NCBI GenBank assembly: GCA_900544465.1
Contig: UQVT01000121.1
Coordinates: 1 to 5,770, forward strand
Length of the DNA stretch: 5,770 bases
Origin: an uncultured Collinsella sp.
Lineage (GTDB): Bacteria; Actinomycetota; Coriobacteriia; Coriobacteriales; Coriobacteriaceae
Direction: 5' to 3'
Position 1 is the stretch's first letter. Each line of letters starts with the position of its first letter. The position numbers and the translations under genes are program-made. Positions 5,363-5,770 of this stretch are shown piece by piece. The notes under the pieces were generated by a model, which saw only the letters and a list, made by a program, of their open reading frames with translations, was not told the DNA's origin and did not search any database.

Positions 5363-5770
5363 ACCATCCCAGTCCGACAGCAGCACCCAGCTAGTACCCC
5401 CCCCGCCCATCCCTCCTATGTTGCGGTGATATAGTTCCGGTTTTAGCCTTGAGTAGTCGAGTTTAGGAACTATTCCACCGCAACTTACGAATGATCGGAG
5501 CGGCTACAGTACAAGCGTCGGCGTTCGTTTGATGGTCCGCCACGAAAAGGGGCCATCTACGACGTTTAACTCGATGGGGCCAACCATGACCGCCTTTTTC
5601 GAAAATCGACAGGCCTTCTACCTGCACTGATAATTGTCCTTGGGGGAAGCGGGCACTGCGGGGGCGCGTCAACAGCGCGCGATTTCCGCGTCGCAGCGCT
5701 ACCCTGATGCTGAACGCCGGGACGATGACCCACTGACCTGCTGACGCCTCTTCGGCCGTCCTCAAATCCG
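5363..5770. other. 408-base noncoding region after the regulator
   Basis: I find no supported gene to the window end. The region starts with a C-rich run (CCCCCCCC around 5398-5404), then holds palindrome copy B (5420-5484) and a small open frame at 5532-5630 encoding 32 residues without a ribosome site. It ends with GC-rich sequence. A minus-strand open frame covering 5463-5765 starts with TTG, has no Shine-Dalgarno sequence, resembles no family I know and runs into the palindrome, so I do not call it. No clear terminator for the regulator gene is present unless copy B serves. Confidence 0.55.
5420..5484. repeat. Palindromic element, copy B (full-length form)
   Basis: GTTGCGGTGATATAGTTCC (5420-5438) and GGAACTATTCCACCGCAAC (5466-5484) are complementary at 17 of 19 positions around a 27-base centre. 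The centre contains a small stem CTTGA/TCGAG. The outer sequence is shared with copy A at 4232-4256, on the other side of the regulator gene. It could be a member of a dispersed palindromic repeat family, a regulator-binding site or a transcript-end hairpin. Confidence 0.75.

Noticed and set aside
4631..5410. 259-codon minus-strand open frame opposite the regulator
   Set aside because: It is antisense to a gene with a clear helix-turn-helix, repeats and membrane segments; no ribosome site was found.
5463..5765. 100-codon minus-strand open frame at the window end
   Set aside because: It has a TTG start without a Shine-Dalgarno sequence, is Arg-rich and unfamiliar, and its end lies in the palindromic element.

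Overview
The window reads as chromosomal DNA from a GC-rich, probably anaerobic actinobacterium. The base and codon use (GCC, GGC, CGC and CTG favoured), the type of phosphofructokinase and the mix of genes look most like Coriobacteriia, for instance a gut Collinsella. That placement is inferred from overall style; no marker gene in the window proves it. Four genes are well supported. They look like ordinary housekeeping or accessory chromosome, and I see no transposase, phage gene, CRISPR array, tRNA or rRNA.

Layout: positions 1-157 hold no recognisable gene. A terminator-like hairpin (158-198) closes a minus-strand M18 family aminopeptidase (197-1582). This gene is divergent from a plus-strand Ntn hydrolase of the choloylglycine hydrolase / linear amide C-N hydrolase family (1744-2829), which carries an N-terminal membrane segment and an internal nucleophile cysteine. 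A perfect 12-bp inverted repeat (2899-2931) and an extended -10 motif then precede a 6-phosphofructokinase of the mixed ATP/PPi group (2970-4049).

Next come 392 noncoding bases with a very long hairpin (4073-4169), a compact palindrome (4232-4256) and a cluster of GGTAG/CTACC half-sites. After these lies a membrane-bound XRE-type regulator (4442-5362) with an acidic linker, a tandem 18-residue repeat and about four membrane segments. The last 408 bases hold a second, longer copy of the palindrome (5420-5484) and otherwise no convincing gene.

The genes do not form an obvious pathway. Each has its own Shine-Dalgarno sequence and a sizeable upstream gap, so most are probably transcribed singly. 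The aminopeptidase (peptide breakdown), the amidase (substrate unknown) and the phosphofructokinase (glycolysis) are metabolic. The regulator is the only control protein and has no evident target except perhaps itself. The least explained material is the noncoding DNA around the regulator: two related palindromic elements on either side of it and the 35-bp-stem hairpin upstream.
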